A stretch of DNA of 64,000 bases, from contig NZ_AUXY01000122.1 of NCBI RefSeq assembly GCF_001625695.1, positions 186,001 to 250,000 on the forward strand, given 5' to 3'. Source of the stretch: Pseudoalteromonas luteoviolacea H33-S. GTDB lineage: Bacteria > Pseudomonadota > Gammaproteobacteria > Enterobacterales > Alteromonadaceae. The notes beneath the pieces are model-generated. The model did not search any database, had not been told where the DNA came from, and worked only from the letters and a program-made list of their open reading frames with translations. Below, piece after piece: positions 1 to 10,112 of the stretch (its first letter is position 1; each line of letters begins with the position of its first letter). The position numbers and the translations under genes are program-made.

Positions 1-3000
1 ATGCGTAAGCTCAGGCGTGAATACGATGTCTTCTTCTGGGTCAAAATAAATTTCTGTGCCATCTTCTAACACTAAAATTGCTGAAGGTTCAACGTTCAAC
101 TCAAAGTCTTGGAATAAATCCAACGTAATACTCACAAAAGTATCTAAGGTGCTGAACTTATAACTACGATATAAATCTTCGCCCACTGGAGCATAAAAAT
201 CGTCAATACATTGTTCAGAGGTCCCCTCGACCGCTTCCATGCCAGCTTTAGCATGCCATTTGGTCCAGTTTGACCCCCAGTATACTTCTTCAGATACCCA
301 ATCTATTAAGTCATGACCAGCAAGGAAGCGTAGTTTATCTACTTCTAAGTTAATGGCTTTCTCAACGGCTTTTCTAGCGGTGGACTTTATGTCCGCAGCT
401 AACGTATCGCGAGTTAGGTTTTTGATATACAGCGCAATCTCTTCGTCTGTCGTTTCAGCACGAATGAAAGGTGTGATCGATGCTAAAGGATCTGAGTGAT
501 CTGTGCTGATGATTTCAAACCCATCAGTCGCACCTAGGTGAGCATAAACCACATCTACAAGGTAGTCGCCGTCAACCATGCTGGTGTCGTACGTCAGGTT
601 TGAACTCACTTGTCTTGCGTGCGCAATAGTCGTTGCTAGCGATAACTCATAGTGGTGTTCTGCAATGAGGGTAGCAATTTCGTCATCCGTCAGCTCACGA
701 GTTAAATCGTAAACTTCAACACCGTCTTCTAATTCGTAGCACGCAGCTCGATTAAGCGCATTGGCACAGTTGTCACCATAAATACCAAATGACTCTGAAC
801 CAACAGTTTTTTCATATGAGCCGTACTCTATTTCAGTTTTATCGTTTAGCTTTTCAAAAACATCTGATTGATATTGTACTAATAGATCTTCAATAATTAA
901 TTCCGCAGAAACTTGCACCCCAGGCGATGACGCCATGAAGTTAGCGTTTGAATCTACTTTAAATTGCGTAGTTAGATTAACTGGTTGACCCACTTGAATC
1001 TCATCAGGGTACTTCAAGTCCATTGTGAGTGGAATATCAGCTTCAACCCAACCGCCAAATAAATCTAAACCACCGACGTAATGGATTTTACCGTGCGCTA
1101 ACACTCTGAAGATAGTTGCCTCAGCAGGAGTCCCTGTTTCAGGAATATCCCACGTCATCTTGGTTTCAGTTGACGCCCAATCAGGTGAACTCATACCGAG
1201 TAATTCAAGCACGGTATTGTTACCCCAATAACTGCCCTCACCACTTGCGTCACCGGAAAAGCTAATGGTCATGGCTTCCATGTCTAATACATCAACGGTA
1301 ATGTTTGCCACATCTGTGGTGTTATATTGATCATAAACGATGACTTCTAAGTTATACGTAGCGGTGTTCTCAAAGTCTAAACGAGAAATGTCAGGGCTGA
1401 TGCTCAATACACCCGTTTGTGCATCTAGCACTAAGTCACCATCTGTGTTGCCACTTAGAATTTGGAAAGTAACAAAGTCACCGACATCATTAGGGTCAGC
1501 CAAAATAGTGCCAATTTCAGTACCACTTGAAGAAGCTTCGCTCACAGTGAAAGATTGCGCTTCAATGGTGGGCGCATTGTTCACGGCAATACTCACACCG
1601 TCTTGCACTAACATGGTTGCAGCACCGACTGTAAACACTTTATAAGTGATATTGTCGATAACTTGCGTTGTGCCTGAATCAACCCACTGGTTGTTCGCCG
1701 CACCAATGTAGTCATCATCATCACCTAAAATGCGCAAGTTTGAGTTGCTGCTGACACTTTTATTCAATGTGATTGAGTTTGCACCTGAGCCTCGTATATC
1801 AAACACTTCTACGTTACGAACACGAGATGCTTGCGCTGCGAGATTGAGGTTAATACCTGCCCCATCAAAGATCAACGTATCTGTATTACCGCCCCCGTCG
1901 ATACGGGTAAACGTATTATCAGAAATATAAATGGTATCTTCACCGGGACCTGCATACACCGCATCAGCCCCCCCATTGGTGCGAATAACATCATCACCGG
2001 TTCCAGTTGCGATATTATCTGCCGTTGCTGCACCTGCGACTGTATCGTCACCCACAGTGCCCCAAAGTGTCACCAAATTACCGTCGCCGTTTAATACATA
2101 CACTGCACCGGTATTGCCTAAATTGTTTTTATCAGCAGAAGGCGTACCAAATTGAATATCTTTGATACCGTCGCCATTGATGTCACCGGCGCTGGCGATG
2201 AACTGACCTAACTGCTCGCCCCCGTTACCTTCAGAGTAGAAACCTTGTTTTGTCTCAATGATTTCGCTTAGGTAAACAGGATCTGTGCCTGCACGCCCAT
2301 ACACGGCATACACACGACCTTTGTTATCTTCTGCAAACGGGTCGCCAATAATGATATCGTCAAAACCATCACCATTTAAGTCGCCTGCCCCACCTATGGA
2401 GCCCAAAATAACCTGCAAATCACTGTGATCAATGTTGGACGCATCATTATGAATGACAAAACCGCCGTTGCCTTGTGCAATATCCGCTAAGTTAATTTCA
2501 TCGGCAACATTTACACCACCAAATAAAATATACGCACGCGGGTGGTCAATGGCAGAGCAGCACCCTGTATCGGTCAGTAACAAGGCAATGTCGTCAACAC
2601 CATCAGCATTCACGTCACCAACGTGAGAAGTGGTAAATGAAGGCAGTGTATTTAAACTTGCACGGCCAAAGTTAAAACCATAGTTGCCGCTGGCTTCAGG
2701 GATGATTTTAATGCCATTTCCACTCGACTTGATGCTGTTGTACTTTATTGATTCACCACCAATACGGCCATACGCCACATAACTGGTACCAGATGTATCA
2801 ACATATAAACCGTGGCTTACGATAAAGTCCGTTAAGCCGTCACTGTTAAAATCACCGGTGGGTAATACTTGTGCACCGTAGTGCCACCCACTGAATAACC
2901 TTCGGCTTGGGCGAGTGATCGCAAAACCTTGCGTGTTGTAGTCTGTCGCAACATTGGCTAACTGAACCACGTTATTGTCTTTTTTACCGTAAACAACATA

Positions 3001-4941
3001 GGCTAAGTTAGGATCTGCGGTACCATCTTCTAGCAAGTCCCTTAATTCAAATGAACCAGTCCCAGCTAAAAAACGCGTAACCGTTTCACCGATAACAATG
3101 TCACCGAGACCATCACCATTCACATCGCCAACAACTAACGTACCACCAACATAGTCTTCAGTGTAAGCACCATGAATAGCAAAACCGTAATCGCTCCCGC
3201 CAGCATTCATATCAGACAATGGAACATAGTTAGTACCAGTTTTACCGAATACAACGTAGGTTGAACCTGAATTCTTACCGTTAGTACCGGCATAAGGCGC
3301 ACCAACTACTACATCTGATAATCCGTCGCCGTTAATATCAACACCTCCAGCAACAGCAAAACCTGCGTTGTCGCCAGACTCAGCTCCCATGATCCCAAAA
3401 CCACGAGTACCACCGATCACTTCTGTTAGGGATGGGAATGTGCCCGTTGCATCACTGAAAAGAACGTAAGCTGCACCATTATCTTCGTACATAAAGGTGC
3501 CATCATTTCGATAAACATCTGCTTGAGGAGAGCCTACAATGATATCGTCGAAACCGTCACCGTTTACATCCCCTGCTGGGGCTACTGACCAACCAGCCCA
3601 GTCATCCGCTGCTAGACCATCAATGGATTGCGCATTGTTGTTCAAAGAATCATTAATGTCGTTTACATTAATCGTGACTGTTGAATCATACATATTGCCC
3701 GCTCCATCTTTCACACGAACCGTTAATACGTACTGATTATTGCCCAACTCAAAGTCTAATTGCGTTTGGTCAGCAACTTTAATGTCGCCTTTGATTGCAT
3801 CAATTGAGAACACACCCGCATCGTTACCAGAGACGATTTCATAGCTATAATGTTCCAGTGGTATATCCCAACGACCCGCCTCAAAGATTTGATAATGCAG
3901 CTCAAACTCACCAAAGCGATTTGGTACCACACTTTCGTTATCGCCATGCAAATATCCTTGCAGCATCATAGGCGCAACGAAATTGAAGCGTACCGCCGCA
4001 TCAACAATGTCTTTGTCGATCCCGACCGCTTGAACGAATACAACAGGGTTGTTATAAGATTTCGAAAAAGTGATAGAAAATGGCGCATCACTGCCTGAAT
4101 CAGCGACTTTGATGACGCCCGTTTCCCCCACAATTGCCAAGCTTTCTGTAAATAAAAAACCAGAGCCTTGTAGTGCGAAGACATTGATGTTTTCAGCCGC
4201 ATGAGCGTCATCATCAATGTTATCAATATGCACTTTCACACGGTTTGCAGAGACTTCATCAATCGCCACACCGCTTTGAGATGTGCCATTGTAGGATGCT
4301 AAGGAGGTTAAAATCGTTGGGGTTTCTGTCATCGGCGCACTAAATGCGTGACCATACACCTGATGTGTCACCGCAGTACCTGTACTTGAAACTTCAAATG
4401 GCTTGTCATTCCAAAGTGCTGAGATGGGCTCAGCAAATGCTATCCAGCCAAGCGTTTCACCCTCACCGGTATTGGTAAAGCTTTGAATGACACTGGTGCC
4501 TTTTTTATCTAGCTCAGATTCAAGTACGGCCTCAAAGCCCAACGCACTAACGTTATCTAAGCGGTGGCGCATCAATAATCTATTGTTGTTTTTGCTCGTT
4601 AGGCCAGAATAAGAATAGGTGCTTACTTCATACTCTATTGCATAGTCACTATTGGATTGGATCTGACCAAAAACAATCGGCGCTTGCGTAAAACTTGAGG
4701 CAAATGAGATGGGCTCAAATGCTTCACCATTGGTTACCCAGTTTTTAATGTCCGTTTTACCGACTTCCAAGCGCACCGTTTTATCAGATACGCCATCAAC
4801 AAAACTCACCCGACCTATGGTGGTGTTCGTTTTGGTATTTTCATCAACATGGATTGTTAATGGTGCCATGACAGCCTGCGCACTATTGGGGACAGCCGCC
4901 CCTAAAGTCAGCAAGGCTAGGCACAGTTTAGTCCGCATCAT
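1..4941 (-). CDS. Giant secreted FG-GAP/cadherin-like adhesin (5' part, runs off window)
   Basis: An open frame of 1647 codons enters from the left edge with no stop, so the C-terminus is missing. The start is the first of two adjacent ATGs, about 10 bases after an AGGGGG ribosome site. A signal peptide of about 23 residues ends in NSAQA. Residues 80-300 hold three similar beta stretches around FTQAP, MTETP and YNNPV. A cadherin-like domain lies near 346-428. Seven integrin-alpha-like FG-GAP repeats follow at about 440-930, with calcium loops such as DVNGDGFDD. A glycine/aspartate-rich RTX-like stretch lies near 958-1026 and a second cadherin-like domain near 1120-1218. The remaining 430 residues are not recognised. 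Proteins of this build are exported and used in adhesion or biofilm; the ligand here is unknown. Function is inferred from domains only. Confidence 0.8.
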   Translation of the reverse strand, partial: MMRTKLCLALLTLGAAVPNSAQAVMAPLTIHVDENTKTNTTIGRVSFVDGVSDKTVRLEVGKTDIKNWVTNGEAFEPISFASSFTQAPIVFGQIQSNSDYAIEYEVSTYSYSGLTSKNNNRLLMRHRLDNVSALGFEAVLESELDKKGTSVIQSFTNTGEGETLGWIAFAEPISALWNDKPFEVSSTGTAVTHQVYGHAFSAPMTETPTILTSLASYNGTSQSGVAIDEVSANRVKVHIDNIDDDAHAAENINVFALQGSGFLFTESLAIVGETGVIKVADSGSDAPFSITFSKSYNNPVVFVQAVGIDKDIVDAAVRFNFVAPMMLQGYLHGDNESVVPNRFGEFELHYQIFEAGRWDIPLEHYSYEIVSGNDAGVFSIDAIKGDIKVADQTQLDFELGNNQYVLTVRVKDGAGNMYDSTVTINVNDINDSLNNNAQSIDGLAADDWAGWSVAPAGDVNGDGFDDIIVGSPQADVYRNDGTFMYEDNGAAYVLFSDATGTFPSLTEVIGGTRGFGIMGAESGDNAGFAVAGGVDINGDGLSDVVVGAPYAGTNGKNSGSTYVVFGKTGTNYVPLSDMNAGGSDYGFAIHGAYTEDYVGGTLVVGDVNGDGLGDIVIGETVTRFLAGTGSFELRDLLEDGTADPNLAYVVYGKKDNNVVQLANVATDYNTQGFAITRPSRRLFSGWHYGAQVLPTGDFNSDGLTDFIVSHGLYVDTSGTSYVAYGRIGGESIKYNSIKSSGNGIKIIPEASGNYGFNFGRASLNTLPSFTTSHVGDVNADGVDDIALLLTDTGCCSAIDHPRAYILFGGVNVADEINLADIAQGNGGFVIHNDASNIDHSDLQVILGSIGGAGDLNGDGFDDIIIGDPFAEDNKGRVYAVYGRAGTDPVYLSEIIETKQGFYSEGNGGEQLGQFIASAGDINGDGIKDIQFGTPSADKNNLGNTGAVYVLNGDGNLVTLWGTVGDDTVAGAATADNIATGTGDDVIRTNGGADAVYAGPGEDTIYISDNTFTRIDGGGNTDTLIFDGAGINLNLAAQASRVRNVEVFDIRGSGANSITLNKSVSSNSNLRILGDDDDYIGAANNQWVDSGTTQVIDNITYKVFTVGAATMLVQDGVSIAVNNAPTIEAQSFTVSEASSSGTEIGTILADPNDVGDFVTFQILSGNTDGDLVLDAQTGVLSISPDISRLDFENTATYNLEVIVYDQYNTTDVANITVDVLDMEAMTISFSGDASGEGSYWGNNTVLELLGMSSPDWASTETKMTWDIPETGTPAEATIFRVLAHGKIHYVGGLDLFGGWVEADIPLTMDLKYPDEIQVGQPVNLTTQFKVDSNANFMASSPGVQVSAELIIEDLLVQYQSDVFEKLNDKTEIEYGSYEKTVGSESFGIYGDNCANALNRAACYELEDGVEVYDLTRELTDDEIATLIAEHHYELSLATTIAHARQVSSNLTYDTSMVDGDYLVDVVYAHLGATDGFEIISTDHSDPLASITPFIRAETTDEEIALYIKNLTRDTLAADIKSTARKAVEKAINLEVDKLRFLAGHDLIDWVSEEVYWGSNWTKWHAKAGMEAVEGTSEQCIDDFYAPVGEDLYRSYKFSTLDTFVSITLDLFQDFELNVEPSAILVLEDGTEIYFDPEEDIVFTPELTH

Positions 4942-5262
4942 AATATTAATACCCCCTATTAATTGACAGATACAGTTCAATTTAGGGTTTATGACATGCA
5001 ATTGTGCCAAGAATATGGAATGGATTAAAATATGCGCAAAACGGCATTATTTACAACAAAACAACAATTAAAATATGAGAAGCACAACAGCTAAATACCT
5101 TAATGACAAGATGAGGCAACACCTTTAAGTATCTAAAAAACAAACAAGAAGAGCGTAAAAGCAAAAACTCAAGGTTGGAATGAATTGATTGCAAGCGTGG
5201 TATTTATAAAGTGGAATTTGAGTGCAGCAGTGTACGCAGCGATGAAAAGTTGTGCTTTTAAG
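4942..5262. other. Gene-free gap between adhesin start and rnpB terminator
   Basis: About 320 bases of AT-rich DNA with no convincing ORF. It must hold the promoter and 5' leader of the adhesin gene, which is read leftward. I could not pick out a clear -35/-10 pair. The adhesin ribosome site (AGGGGG) is next to position 4952. Confidence 0.5.
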
Positions 5263-5293
5263 ATTAGAAAGCCGCTTGAAGACTCAAGCGGCT
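5263..5293 (-). terminator. Rho-independent terminator of rnpB
   Basis: Read on the minus strand, AGCCGCTTGA pairs with TCAAGCGGCT across a short loop and is followed by TTTCT. It lies just after the 3' end of the RNase P RNA. Confidence 0.75.
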
Positions 5294-5301
5294 ACTAAAA
5301 T

Positions 5302-5661
<360 letters not shown>

Positions 5662-5667
5662 CGGCGC

Positions 5668-5673
5668 ATTATA
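5668..5673 (-). promoter_or_regulatory. -10 box of the rnpB promoter
   Basis: A perfect TATAAT on the minus strand lies 7 bases before the inferred 5' end of RNase P RNA (near 5660). The matching -35 (CTGTGC at 5691-5696, 17-base spacer) is weak. Confidence 0.65.
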
Positions 5674-5707
5674 CCTGTTTCTAGCCTAAAGCACAGCGGA
5701 TTTTTTG

Positions 5708-6568
5708 CTATTCTTCTCTTTGTGCAATAATCGCTTTGTATAAAGCATTCTTTTTAAGACCAAAATACTCTGCAGCCACACCGCAGGCTTTTTTAAGCGG
5801 CATTTCATCTTCCAAAAGCGAAATTAATTTTTGTGCTTCAGGCGTGATTGCGGCCGTTTCTTTGCCTTTTCCCGGTAATATCAGTACCAATTCACCGCGC
5901 TGGCGTTCAGGTTCATCTGTTAGAAAGGTAATTAACTCGGATACTTCACCGCTAAAAAACGTTTCATACGTTTTAGTAAGCTCTTTGGCAAATACCACTT
6001 GCTGCTGTTCTCCAAGCGCGCTGGCAAGATCATCCAGACTCGCCATAATACGATGCGTGCTTTCATACATAATGCTGGTGATCCCAGACTCAAACGCCTC
6101 TACAAAAAATTGTTGTCTCGCTTGGCTTTTTGCTGGCGTAAAGCCAATAAATTGAAACTTATCTGTGGGTAACCCTGAGCAGCTCACCGCAGCAATAGCA
6201 GCACAGGCGCCTGGGACCGGTGTCACTTTCGCGCCAGCTTCTCGGCACAAATTCACCACGGCATAACCAGGGTCGCTGATCAAAGGAGTGCCCGCATCAG
6301 AGACCAACGCAATATCTTTACCTTCATTCAACCAATCTAATATTTGTTGGGCTTTTTGTTTTTCATTATGATCATGCAAAGCAAAGGTTTTTGCTTTAAT
6401 ATTAAAGTGACTCAATAGTTTGCCTGTATGGCGTGTATCTTCTGCTGCAATAAGATCTACGTCAGCTAAGGTTTTCAGCGCCCGTTCACTAATGTCATCT
6501 AAATTGCCAATTGGTGTAGCAACGATGTGCAGGGTGCCAATTTTGTCTAAGGTGTCAGCTTTTGTCAT
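5708..6568 (-). CDS. rsmI: 16S rRNA 2'-O-methyltransferase RsmI
   Basis: RsmI uses S-adenosylmethionine to 2'-O-methylate C1402 of 16S rRNA, in the decoding centre of the small ribosomal subunit. The protein has the tetrapyrrole-methylase-type fold with VATPIGNLDDIS near residue 16, AEDTRHTGKL near 45 and the SDAGTPLISDPG block near 90. I chose the ATG at 6568, giving 286 residues, the same length as E. coli RsmI, with GGAGAG six bases upstream; the TTG four codons further up is less likely. It is divergent from lpoA, with 62 bases between the two starts, an arrangement common in gammaproteobacteria. rnpB follows on the same strand. Confidence 0.96.
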   Translation of the reverse strand: MTKADTLDKIGTLHIVATPIGNLDDISERALKTLADVDLIAAEDTRHTGKLLSHFNIKAKTFALHDHNEKQKAQQILDWLNEGKDIALVSDAGTPLISDPGYAVVNLCREAGAKVTPVPGACAAIAAVSCSGLPTDKFQFIGFTPAKSQARQQFFVEAFESGITSIMYESTHRIMASLDDLASALGEQQQVVFAKELTKTYETFFSGEVSELITFLTDEPERQRGELVLILPGKGKETAAITPEAQKLISLLEDEMPLKKACGVAAEYFGLKKNALYKAIIAQREE

Positions 6569-6630
6569 TGAGCTCTCCAAGATCAGTCAGTAAGATATTC
6601 ACATACAAGGTGATGAGTGAAGGTATACGC

Positions 6631-8505
6631 GTGCAACTGAAAAAAATAAGTCTAATAGTGGCTGTATTGTCCGGTTTATCGGCCTGTGGCACAACCCCTA
6701 AAAACGTACAACCAGCAACAAATCCAGAGACTCAAGCACCAACCGTGCAATCGACTGAGAATATGGATGCGAGTTCACTGTATGCACTTGCACTCTCAAA
6801 GCAAGGCGCAAATAGAATACAAGTGCTTTACGGTGCACGAGAAGCTGCGATCAAAGAGCGCAATTGGCCTATGCTGGAGCAGATCTGCTTTGAGTTAGAA
6901 TCAAAAGCCAGCGTCGATCATGTACAAAATAAGCTCTATATTGCCTTTGCACAAAAAGAGCAAGGAAAGTATGAAAGCGCACACACTATTTTAACGAATA
7001 TCAGTGATCAGCTTACCCTTGCGGAGCACAAAGGGTGGCATCAATACCTCAAAGGCAGTATTTTTGCCTCTCAGAAGTTACCTAAAAAATCCCTCGTTCA
7101 TTACTTTAAAAGCGCGGATACCGCGCAACAAAACAAACTCAACATCACTGGCTTAAATCAAGATATATGGACAGCTTTACAGCAACTGTCGTCCTACGCT
7201 CTAGAGCGTTTTGATCGTGGTTCAGTCATTCAACAAGGTTGGGTAAAGCTCGCTAAGTATCATCAAGTATATTTAGGCTCCACGGTGCAATTACACCAAG
7301 CAATGAACAACTGGCAAAGACGCTATAAAAATCACCCCGGCAGTTTTATTATCCCCAATGAGGTGAAATCTGCCATCAACCTAGCGCCTTACCAAGCAAC
7401 CAAATTAGCCATTTTACTGCCTCAATCAGGAAATAGTGAACGTCTAGGCTCGGCATTAAAAAATGGCTTTTTAGCCGCCATGGATAAAAGTCAAATTGAA
7501 GAAATTTACTTTATTGACGAAATGGACAGCGCAGAACTTATCGAGCGAGAGTTACAAAAAAGCCAAGCAGATTTTGTCATAGGCCCACTCTTAAAAAGCA
7601 ACATTGTTAAGGTTAAATCAAGTCCGTTTATCGCTCAGTCTGCAGCTATTTTTCTCAATGAGGTAAACCCAGATGAAGCACAACGGGTCCATACTGAACA
7701 CTATTACTTCGCGCTAAACCCTGAGCATGAAGTTGAGCAAGCCATGGTGCACTTTTTAGCAAAAGGCTTCCAAAAACCCATGTTGCTCGCGCCCAATACC
7801 CCCTCAGGGCAGCGATTAATTGCGCATTTCAATACTCAATGGCAAAACTTCAGCAAAACCCAACCTGAAGCTGGGTTTTATAGTAATAGCGAAGATATGG
7901 TCGAGGTGATCACTGAGCTACTAGAAGTGGATCGCTCTAAAGCCCGAATAAAAGAAGTCAAAAGCCTATTCCGCAGTGAAGTAGAAAGTGAAACACGATC
8001 AAGACGAGATATCGATGCGATCTACATACTTGGGGACGCCATTGAGACACGACTACTCAAACCCTATTTAGATGTCAACGTCAGTACATTTGCAGAACGG
8101 ATCCCGCTTTACGCAAGCTCACGGAGTTATAGTAAGCAAATAGATAAAACAGACAAGGGAGATTTAGAAGGGCTCTACTTTACAGAGCTACCCTGGATGC
8201 TCCCCGACGTTGTGAATCAACGAAACCTGCGAGACACATATTCGAGACTCTGGCCCGAGCAAGCTGATATCGAGCAACGCTTGTTTGCCATGGCCCATGA
8301 TGCCCTCAACTTAATACCTGAGCTCAAACAATTAAGTAGAATACCGGGCAAAGAGTTTGATGGATTAACCGGCGCACTCAGCATTAAAGAAGCCAATCAG
8401 ATACATAGAAAGCTAAGCTGGGGTCAATACCATAAAAACAGCATTCGACTAGTGAGTCTAGATGAGAGACCGCCTACGCCGTTATTTATGCAACAAATAG
8501 AGTAA
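6631..8505 (+). CDS. lpoA: Penicillin-binding protein activator LpoA (outer-membrane lipoprotein)
   Basis: LpoA is an outer-membrane lipoprotein that reaches through the periplasm to stimulate the transpeptidase of PBP1A. The N-terminus is a lipoprotein signal with lipobox LSAC about 17 residues in. A TPR-like helical region (about residues 40-240) precedes a periplasmic-binding-protein-like domain (KLAILLPQSG onward). I chose GTG at 6631 because GAAGG lies 7 bases upstream and the signal peptide then starts directly (VQLKK); ATG at 6613 is an alternative. At 624 residues it is close to the E. coli length. It heads the lpoA-yraN-diaA-dolP run. Confidence 0.92.
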   Translation: MQLKKISLIVAVLSGLSACGTTPKNVQPATNPETQAPTVQSTENMDASSLYALALSKQGANRIQVLYGAREAAIKERNWPMLEQICFELESKASVDHVQNKLYIAFAQKEQGKYESAHTILTNISDQLTLAEHKGWHQYLKGSIFASQKLPKKSLVHYFKSADTAQQNKLNITGLNQDIWTALQQLSSYALERFDRGSVIQQGWVKLAKYHQVYLGSTVQLHQAMNNWQRRYKNHPGSFIIPNEVKSAINLAPYQATKLAILLPQSGNSERLGSALKNGFLAAMDKSQIEEIYFIDEMDSAELIERELQKSQADFVIGPLLKSNIVKVKSSPFIAQSAAIFLNEVNPDEAQRVHTEHYYFALNPEHEVEQAMVHFLAKGFQKPMLLAPNTPSGQRLIAHFNTQWQNFSKTQPEAGFYSNSEDMVEVITELLEVDRSKARIKEVKSLFRSEVESETRSRRDIDAIYILGDAIETRLLKPYLDVNVSTFAERIPLYASSRSYSKQIDKTDKGDLEGLYFTELPWMLPDVVNQRNLRDTYSRLWPEQADIEQRLFAMAHDALNLIPELKQLSRIPGKEFDGLTGALSIKEANQIHRKLSWGQYHKNSIRLVSLDERPPTPLFMQQIE

Positions 8506-8549
8506 ATACAAGCAATCACATCACACACTTAGCCTGTAAGGATAACAGT

Positions 8550-8915
8550 ATGCTAAAAGGGATTTTTAACAACACCAGGGAAAAAGGGTCTTATTTTGAA
8601 GAGGTTGCTGAGCGCTATCTGCAAAAACAAGGGTTGACGCCAATAGCTCGTAATTACTTGTGTCGACATGGAGAAATTGATTTAATCATGAAAGATGCCC
8701 ACACTTGGGTATTTGTTGAAGTGAAATACCGTAAAAGTCTTAAATTTGGCGGCGCACTCAATACACTTTCACAACAAAAACAGCAACGTTTAAGGCGTAG
8801 CATATATCAATACATGCAAGATTTTACCTTGCATAATGTAGCGCTGCGCGTAGACTTTGTTGCAATACAGGGGAATTCCCCACATGCGATACATTGGATA
8901 AAGAACGTTTTTTAA
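8550..8915 (+). CDS. yraN: YraN family (UPF0102) nuclease-like protein
   Basis: A 121-residue member of UPF0102 with the restriction-endonuclease-like core. Candidate acidic and catalytic residues are visible: Glu42 and Asp44 in GEIDLI, then Glu57 and Lys59 in FVEVKYR, a D-ExK arrangement. The family has this nuclease-like fold, but its role in cells is unsettled. The gene begins 44 bases after lpoA, and its stop is one base from diaA, so it is probably cotranscribed. The neighbourhood matches the E. coli yraM-yraN-yraO-yraP cluster. Confidence 0.93.
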   Translation: MLKGIFNNTREKGSYFEEVAERYLQKQGLTPIARNYLCRHGEIDLIMKDAHTWVFVEVKYRKSLKFGGALNTLSQQKQQRLRRSIYQYMQDFTLHNVALRVDFVAIQGNSPHAIHWIKNVF

Positions 8916-8916
8916 T

Positions 8917-9501
8917 ATGCAAGAATCAATCAAAGCCATCTTTACCGAAAGTATTCAAGCGCAAATAGCAGCGGGAGAGGCATTGCCTGAGCAGCTGGAG
9001 ACAGCTGCCTATGTTATCTCTCAAACATTGATCAATGGTAATAAGTTGATCTGCTGTGGTGAGCCAAGCAGTCATATGCTTGCTGAACACTTTGCCAGTT
9101 TACTTATCAATTTTTATGAAACTGAGCGACCATGTTTGCCAGCACTGACGTTGAGTCAAGCCAGCATTAACCTCAGCGGCCAATCAACAAGTACGCAAAC
9201 TGAGTTATTTGCCCGTCAGATAAGAGCAATCGCCCAAGAAGGTGATTTACTTTTTGCCATTGCACTTAACGGCAATGAAAAAGAAGTCATAAGCGCTGTT
9301 GAATCTGCATTGACCAAAGATCTTAAAGTCATCGCGCTGACAGGTAACGATGGCGGGGAGTTAACCGGTTTGTTAGGGCCAAATGATGTTGAGATCAGGG
9401 TGCCTAGTAAACGCGCCAGTCGAATTTTAGAGTCTCACATGTTCACAGTACATTGCTTGAGCCAACTTATAGACAATATTTTATTTCCTCAGGATGCCTA
9501 A
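8917..9501 (+). CDS. diaA: DnaA initiator-associating protein DiaA (SIS domain)
   Basis: DiaA is a tetrameric SIS-domain protein that binds DnaA and helps it assemble on the replication origin. The 194-residue product has the sugar-isomerase fold of the GmhA type, with the CCGEPSSHMLAEHF stretch near residue 47. Its position between yraN and dolP is the same as in E. coli, which is the main reason to call it DiaA rather than the phosphoheptose isomerase GmhA. The start lies one base after the yraN stop, and its end abuts the dolP start. Confidence 0.9.
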   Translation: MQESIKAIFTESIQAQIAAGEALPEQLETAAYVISQTLINGNKLICCGEPSSHMLAEHFASLLINFYETERPCLPALTLSQASINLSGQSTSTQTELFARQIRAIAQEGDLLFAIALNGNEKEVISAVESALTKDLKVIALTGNDGGELTGLLGPNDVEIRVPSKRASRILESHMFTVHCLSQLIDNILFPQDA

Positions 9502-9502
9502 T

Positions 9503-10069
9503 ATGCTGTTAAAACCCATCTTGTTAATTGCTGTTTTGTCTCTACTTCAAGGCTGTGCAGCAGCGGTCGTCGCCGGGACTGCAGGCGCGGTATCGGCAGC
9601 AAATGACCGACGCACTATCGGCTCACAAATAGACGACAATAGCATAGAAATTAAAGCGACTATTGAGCTTAAAAAAATCCAAAGATTGGCAAAGCATGCC
9701 AACATCAATGTTGTGAGTGTCAATGGCACGGTTTTATTGACAGGACAAGTAGCCAATATAGAGATGAAAACACAAGCGCATAACGCGGTGAAATCGGTTA
9801 TTGGTGTCAAAAAGCTCTTCAATCAAATCCGCATTGGCAGCAATATAGGCCTGTCGACCAAAGGTCATGATACATGGCTGACTTCGAAAGTGAAAACACA
9901 GCTACTGGCAGATGATAACGTCAATGGCACCAATATTAAGGTTGTGACAGAAAACGCAGAAGTCTTTTTAATGGGGATGGTCGCCCCTGCTGAAGCAGAA
10001 AAAGCAGTAGAGATCGCACGCAACATTCACGGTGTGGAAAAAGTCATTAAGGCTTTTGAATACCTATAG
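9503..10069 (+). CDS. dolP: Division/outer-membrane stress lipoprotein DolP (dual BON domains)
   Basis: DolP (formerly YraP) is an outer-membrane lipoprotein with two BON domains that bind anionic phospholipid and help preserve outer-membrane integrity. The lipobox LLQGC is followed by Ala/Gly-rich residues, and two BON repeats cover about 45-112 and 120-188, ending in VFLMGMV and a GVEKV turn. I prefer the ATG at 9503 (188 residues), 8 bases after AGGA, to the ATG at 9494 that overlaps diaA. In E. coli this gene is in the sigma-E regulon; I saw no such promoter here. A bidirectional terminator follows. Confidence 0.94.
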   Translation: MLLKPILLIAVLSLLQGCAAAVVAGTAGAVSAANDRRTIGSQIDDNSIEIKATIELKKIQRLAKHANINVVSVNGTVLLTGQVANIEMKTQAHNAVKSVIGVKKLFNQIRIGSNIGLSTKGHDTWLTSKVKTQLLADDNVNGTNIKVVTENAEVFLMGMVAPAEAEKAVEIARNIHGVEKVIKAFEYL

Positions 10070-10082
10070 TGAGCTCAAACAT

Positions 10083-10112
10083 AAAAAAACCTGCTGATGC
10101 AGGTTTTTTTTT
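10083..10112. terminator. Bidirectional terminator between dolP and sspB
   Basis: AAAAAAACCTGC-tgat-GCAGGTTTTTTTT: a short stem flanked by an A-run and a T-run, so it can stop transcription from both convergent genes. It slightly overlaps the sspB stop. Confidence 0.9.

Noticed and set aside
3756..4226. Two minus-strand ORFs of 63 and 86 codons
   Set aside because: They lie in other frames inside the adhesin gene, whose own frame is open from 4941 to the window edge and carries domain signals.
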